Source: Alkalihalobacillus sp. TS-13
GTDB lineage: Bacteria; Bacillota; Bacilli; Bacillales; Fictibacillaceae
Direction: 5' to 3'
Assembly: GCF_019720915.1 (NCBI RefSeq)
Contig: NZ_JAHKSI010000001.1
Span: forward strand, 3,162,001-3,226,000
Length of the DNA: 64,000 nucleotides
Positions 60,573-64,000 of the stretch are shown here, piece by piece. Under the pieces are notes generated by a model, which did no database searches, had not been told where the DNA came from, and saw nothing but the letters and a program-made list of their open reading frames with translations. The stretch's first letter is position 1. Each line of letters opens with the position of its first letter. A program made the position numbers and the translations under genes.

Positions 60573-61151
60573 CTATTCAAGGGATTTTTCGAGGTCATCT
60601 CCAGTAATGGATGCGGTTGGGTCGTTTTCGACAAATTTCTGGTACAGGATGTTCTGGGGATATGGAAAATGAGAGAGGACAGGGTAGGGATTGACGTTAG
60701 GGAGTTTGTGGAAGTCGACATATGTCCGGTAACTGCTCCATTCATAAGCTCCTGCTGTTTCGACAAGGTCGGCTTTCACAGGATTCAGGTGGATGTATTT
60801 ACTGACATCCATTTGATAATTCGGGGACTCGATCAGCTTCGCACCATAACGTCCCTGGAACACATGGCCGACGAATTCATATTTCTTGTTGAAATAAAGT
60901 GCATAGCGATGGTGGATTTTCCTCATGATTTGGGTGACCGATGAGTAGTGGGTCTTCAATTGCAGGTGGATGTGATTCGTCATCAGGCAGTAGGAATAGA
61001 GGTCGAAGGTGAATTCTGTGCGGGCTTCACTAAGGATTTTCATGTACTTCTGGCGATCTTGATTGTCGTAAAAGAGAGGTGTCTTGCGATTTCCACGCGA
61101 GGTGATATGATACTCCGCTCCCGGATACCATATCCTTGGCTTACGAGGCAT
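60573..61151 (-). CDS. Y1 (IS200/RAYT-like) transposase
   Basis: A 192-residue HUH single-strand transposase: N-terminus MPRKPRIWYPGAEYHITSRGN, HUH motif as H60-I-H62 in MTNHIHLQL, and the tyrosine region NYQMDVSKYIHLNPVKA (Y112 or Y119 as catalytic candidate). The N-terminal PRxxR...YHITSRGN and the KYIHLNPVKA segment resemble REP-associated tyrosine transposases more than classical IS200 TnpA. A frame is open to 61313, but AAGGAG 8 bases upstream fixes the ATG at 61151. No flanking IS ends were recognised. A two-unit GTGCCTGGCAC array lies 180 bp upstream. Confidence 0.88.
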   Translation of the reverse strand: MPRKPRIWYPGAEYHITSRGNRKTPLFYDNQDRQKYMKILSEARTEFTFDLYSYCLMTNHIHLQLKTHYSSVTQIMRKIHHRYALYFNKKYEFVGHVFQGRYGAKLIESPNYQMDVSKYIHLNPVKADLVETAGAYEWSSYRTYVDFHKLPNVNPYPVLSHFPYPQNILYQKFVENDPTASITGDDLEKSLE

Positions 61152-61331
61152 AACTTCACTCCTTAAAAATATTTGATTATTGGGGATTTTCAGCAGTTGA
61201 GATGCTGAATTGCAGGGAAATTCTGAAGATGTCGAAAAAGAGGAAACTACCTTCATTATACCGATAAATAGATAAATATGGAAATTATTTTTGCGCGAAA
61301 TTCCTACTTCCATTCATTTCGATACGATCAG

Positions 61332-61393
61332 TGTACCAGGCACCGTTTTGAATCCCCACTCCTGCAAGGCTTCCCGGTTGGTGCCTGGTACCG
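61332..61393. repeat. 48-bp-phased GTGCCTGGCAC array, 2 units, beside the Y1 transposase gene
   Basis: Units start at 61333 (GTACCAGGCACC) and 61381 (GTGCCTGGTACC). A direct repeat GGTACCGACTTCAGCG follows at 61388 and 61405. It is the closest array to the transposase gene. Confidence 0.88.
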
Positions 61394-61432
61394 ACTTCAG
61401 CGATGGTACCGACTTCAGCGGAAATAATAAAG

Positions 61433-61476
61433 GCCCGACGGGGGCGGTTTGATTCCGCTCCCAACGGGCTTCTGAG
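61433..61476 (-). terminator. Terminator of the EpuA/flh operon
   Basis: GCCCG and GGGGGCGG pair with CCGCTCCC and CGGGC in a long GC-rich stem; the minus-strand tail is CTTTATTATTT. It lies 24 bp beyond the EpuA stop and would separate the flagellar operon from the transposase. Confidence 0.8.
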
Positions 61477-61499
61477 TGTACTATTATTCACTTTTCCAT

Positions 61500-61841
61500 C
61501 TAAGAGTCTTTTTTGACGATGTCGATGATGTGCTGCCATGTGTCTTTTTTGAAGACGTCCATCATTTCTCCGTCTCCGACTACACCGTATCCGATTGCGA
61601 GTCCTCCCGCAAGGCACAGCGCAAACAGAAGAATGACGATGATCAACCGCAGCCAGATCGGCACGAGACGTACGCGCAGCTTTTCCGCTTCGGCTTTCTG
61701 TTGCTTGCGTTCTTCCCGTGAAGAAGGCGAGCTTTCCTCGTTCTTCTTTGGTGTGATTTTCATTAATTTATTTTTACTCGCCTTAAATGCTTGTCTTAAA
61801 GAAGATCCTTCATTTTTGGCTTCTGTATTTTTTTGAATCAT
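61500..61841 (-). CDS. EpuA-domain membrane protein (annotated in the family as RNA polymerase subunit beta-like)
   Basis: A 113-residue protein with a basic, Lys/Glu-rich N-terminal half and one transmembrane helix ([26 protein letters not shown], about residues 66-91) followed by a short helix ([15 protein letters not shown]). This matches the EpuA domain family (PF11772), often labelled DNA-directed RNA polymerase subunit beta in databases without evidence for that role. It follows flhP by 22 bp, so it belongs to the mbl-flhO-flhP transcript. Confidence 0.85.
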
Positions 61842-61863
61842 GTTAACTCCCCATTAACCCTGC

Positions 61864-62691
61864 CTATCGAATGGTATTCACAAGCCCCATCATCTGATCA
61901 GCCATCGTAACCGCTCTGGCATTCATTTGATACGAACGTTGTGTCGTTAAAAGTTGTGTCATCTCATGCGCGACATTGACATTGGACTGTTCCAACGCAC
62001 CTTGCTGGACCAAACCTTCACCCTGGTCCACTTGTTCGATAGCTTGTCCAACCGCAGTTCCAGGCTCGACTCTGAATCGGTTATCACCTGACGATTCCAA
62101 CAACTGTGGACGGACAACTTCAGCCAAAGCCAAACGACCGGCATCAACGACCGTACCATCGGGCATTTTTGCTTGAATCGTGCCATTTCCACTGATCGAA
62201 ATCGAATCGAAACCTACGGGCACCTCGATCGGGCCGTCTTCGCTCATGACACGATCCCCATTCGCAGCAGTAAGTTGTAATTGATCAGGGTTTCCTTCTA
62301 CTGGTGTTACGTAAAAAGACCCTTCTCTTGTATATTCAATGATTTCGACATTATTTTCAAGTCTTTTCGCAATTTGAAACATAACATTTGGATTTAACAA
62401 GGCAACGTCCAGCGTTCTGCCCGTTTCGACAACGCCCCCCTGTTCCAGGCGAAGAGCTGTCCCTGAAACTCTCGCTCCACTTCCAAGACGGATCCCATCC
62501 GGTGTCAATCGGCCTTCTTCTGCTTTCCGATTCGGCTGGTTGTTCGTCTCCTGGACAAGTAAATCAGCGAATTGCACATTGCGTCTCTTAAATCCATATG
62601 TATTACTATTCGAAAGGTTATTTGAAATCGTGTCTAACTGACGCTGCAACTGGCCCATCGATACAGAAGCCGTAATCATCGATCGATTCAT
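61864..62691 (-). CDS. flhP: Flagellar hook-basal body protein FlhP
   Basis: A 275-residue rod/hook-type protein. The N-terminus SMITASVSMGQLQRQLDTISNNLSNSNTYGFKRR is the flagellar basal-body rod signature, and the C-terminus ends NARAVTMADQMMGLVNTIR as in FlgE/FlgF/FlgG-type proteins. Known B. subtilis FlhO and FlhP form the distal and proximal rod. The gene is 52 bp after flhO and ends 22 bp before the EpuA gene. Confidence 0.93.
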   Translation of the reverse strand: MNRSMITASVSMGQLQRQLDTISNNLSNSNTYGFKRRNVQFADLLVQETNNQPNRKAEEGRLTPDGIRLGSGARVSGTALRLEQGGVVETGRTLDVALLNPNVMFQIAKRLENNVEIIEYTREGSFYVTPVEGNPDQLQLTAANGDRVMSEDGPIEVPVGFDSISISGNGTIQAKMPDGTVVDAGRLALAEVVRPQLLESSGDNRFRVEPGTAVGQAIEQVDQGEGLVQQGALEQSNVNVAHEMTQLLTTQRSYQMNARAVTMADQMMGLVNTIR

Positions 62692-62743
62692 CTTTCTACC
62701 TCCTGAAATCTATCCTGCTATAGTAAATCTGTTAATATCCAAA

Positions 62744-63565
62744 TCAGCCAAGTCTACCAATCTCATTTGATGCTTTTTCCATCGTCCGATCATATGCCTG
62801 CAATACCTTTTGATTGGCTTCGAATGTCCGATATGCGTTCATCATCTCTACCATCGTCTGTTCGACATCCACGTTCGAGCGCTCAACGAATCCTTGTTTT
62901 AATTGATAAGAAACTTCGGGGTTCCCGACTGCCGAAATGATCGCATCTTCATTACCTGCAAGGAAAAGGCCGTTGCCTTCTTTTTCTAATAGATTCGGAT
63001 TTTCGATCAGCGCGACATTCACCTGGGCACCCGCCTCTAAGATTCTGCCATTGGAATCCATCGTAAAATCAGAACCATCGACCTGGATCCGATTCCTGTC
63101 CGTATCTAGTACGAAATCACCGGTGCTCGTTACGAGATTTCCGTTAGCGTCCAGTGAAAAATTCCCATTCCGAGTCAAGCGGATCGCGTCTTCTTCATTT
63201 TGTACGGTAAAAAACAAAGCACCTTGCGCTCCGGTCTCTTCATTGATTGGGACTGCGCCTTGAAGAAGAGCAACATCAAGGTTGTTTCCAGTCTCCTGAA
63301 GGTCACCCTGTCGGAAATTCGGCATCGTTTCCTGCATGTAAACAGCTGTCGCAAGTGGTCCGACATGCTTACTCGTCGGAATCGCGTGCCCTCCTACGTT
63401 CGTTTCACCGAGCCGGCTCAACAACATTTGCGGAAAGGCGCGAAGTGAAGCCTGATCCGCTTTGAATCCGGGTGTATTGGCATTTGCTAGATTGTTCGTC
63501 AACAGATCCTGACGCCTTTGCTGCGAAATCATTCCGGACGCCGCTGTGTAAAAACCTCGAAACAT
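62744..63565 (-). CDS. flhO: Flagellar hook-basal body protein FlhO
   Basis: A 273-residue rod-type protein with N-terminal MFRGFYTAASGMISQQRRQDLLTNNLANANTPGFK and a C-terminal QKVLQAYDRTMEKASNEIGRLG helix. GGAGGAG lies 6 bases before the ATG at 63565; the frame open to 63601 adds an implausible leader. It is the first flagellar gene after mbl, the order known in Bacillus. Confidence 0.93.
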   Translation of the reverse strand: MFRGFYTAASGMISQQRRQDLLTNNLANANTPGFKADQASLRAFPQMLLSRLGETNVGGHAIPTSKHVGPLATAVYMQETMPNFRQGDLQETGNNLDVALLQGAVPINEETGAQGALFFTVQNEEDAIRLTRNGNFSLDANGNLVTSTGDFVLDTDRNRIQVDGSDFTMDSNGRILEAGAQVNVALIENPNLLEKEGNGLFLAGNEDAIISAVGNPEVSYQLKQGFVERSNVDVEQTMVEMMNAYRTFEANQKVLQAYDRTMEKASNEIGRLG

Positions 63566-63676
63566 GCTGCTCTCCTCCTCTGTTTTTCCAAAGCACTGCA
63601 TTGCAATGGCTTGTCCATTTTAAAAACTAGTAAAAAGATGATCGCTAGAAAGTCATTGGTAGTTTCAGTCGCTCGT

Positions 63677-64000
63677 TCAAGACGTTTTTTGCTTCGGTAA
63701 CTTGTCGATATGTTCGAGCATCAAGCCCGTTCCGCGAGCCACGCAAGTCAACGGATCATCGGCAACATGAACCGGTACCTTCAATTCTTCGGCAAAAAGC
63801 TGTTCGATTCCATGTAAAAGTGCACCGCCGCCCGTTAGGATGATTCCTCGGTCGATGATGTCAGCTGAAAGCTCAGGAGGTGTTTTTTCGAGTACGCTTT
63901 TCGCAGCCATCACAATGGAATGGACAGATTCATTCAACGCTTCCTCTATCTCTGTAGACCTGATCGTGATGTTACGCGGCAAACCGCTGACCATATCACG
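63677..64000 (-). CDS. mbl: MreB-like cell-shape protein Mbl, C-terminal part
   Basis: The last 107 codons of an actin-like protein cut by the right edge. Conserved actin-fold segments: [28 protein letters not shown] and [21 protein letters not shown]. Mbl and MreB guide lateral wall synthesis. The flhO and flhP genes just downstream are diagnostic for mbl in Bacillus; mreB and mreBH have other neighbours. Confidence 0.92.
   Translation of the reverse strand, partial: RDMVSGLPRNITIRSTEIEEALNESVHSIVMAAKSVLEKTPPELSADIIDRGIILTGGGALLHGIEQLFAEELKVPVHVADDPLTCVARGTGLMLEHIDKLPKQKTS

Noticed and set aside
60573-61151. Complete IS200/IS605 insertion sequence
   Set aside because: No TnpB gene, no typical IS200 end hairpins and no second copy in the window.
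1643-61393. CRISPR arrays, suggested by short repeats with exactly constant spacing
   Set aside because: The repeats are only about 12 bp and palindromic, the segments between them recur in several arrays and are related to each other, and no cas gene is present.

Overview
The window reads as the chromosome of a low-GC, endospore-forming, motile Gram-positive of the Bacillaceae type. The evidence is strong AGGAGG ribosome binding sites with frequent TTG and GTG starts, a Spo0E-family gene, a PBP3/PbpC-type lipoprotein PBP, and an mbl-flhO-flhP-fabZ neighbourhood laid out as in Bacillus. The species cannot be named from the sequence alone.

Layout. 1-3.1 kb: the start of a sugar-type solute-binding lipoprotein, a LacI regulator with twin operators, and a secreted M14 carboxypeptidase. 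3.6-10.9 kb: a divergent catabolic island (flavin reductase, MFS, Na+/solute symporter with DUF3311 partner, class III CoA-transferase / GntR regulator, HMG-CoA-lyase-like enzyme) with TTGTATACAA operators and a remnant of an anion transporter. 11-18.3 kb: a ferric/phospho-compound-type ABC importer diverging from a large secreted glycerophosphodiesterase; both leaders contain terminator-like hairpins. 18.5-37.4 kb: a nitrogen-scavenging block with six M20-family hydrolases, an AbgT transporter and a complete dipeptide/oligopeptide ABC importer, bounded by two paralogous regulators of an unrecognised family. 38-44.4 kb: a decayed coiled-coil gene, PanF/YhdT, an LCP cell-wall ligase, a lipid kinase and a PLD-family protein. 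45-54.9 kb: a secreted YhcR-like nuclease/nucleotidase, a Spo0E-like peptide, a two-gene MotA/MotB-type motor resembling ZorA/ZorB, PbpC and an acyltransferase. 55-60.5 kb: GNAT, DUF2569, a DUF5667 protein behind a c-di-GMP-I riboswitch, a glutathione peroxidase, a small lipoprotein, KynB and FabZ. 60.6-64 kb: a Y1 (RAYT-like) transposase gene, an EpuA-domain protein, FlhP, FlhO and the 3' part of mbl.

The most striking feature is not a gene. Thirteen intergenic arrays hold 51 copies of a GTGCCTGGCAC palindrome, and within each array the copies lie exactly 48 bp apart. Inter-palindrome segments recur as a small set of modules, each containing a second imperfect palindrome. Four loci next to such arrays carry a second element with fixed geometry (CGACA, +20 bp, an AATCAAACGTTTGTTTAA palindrome, +56 bp, a second one). 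One array lies about 180 bp from the Y1 transposase gene, which suggests, without proving, a REP/RAYT-like system. Three further repeat families (a roughly 300 bp element with inverted ends, an 87-89 bp mini-element, and a roughly 170 bp MITE-like element) add to an unusually repeat-rich intergenic landscape.
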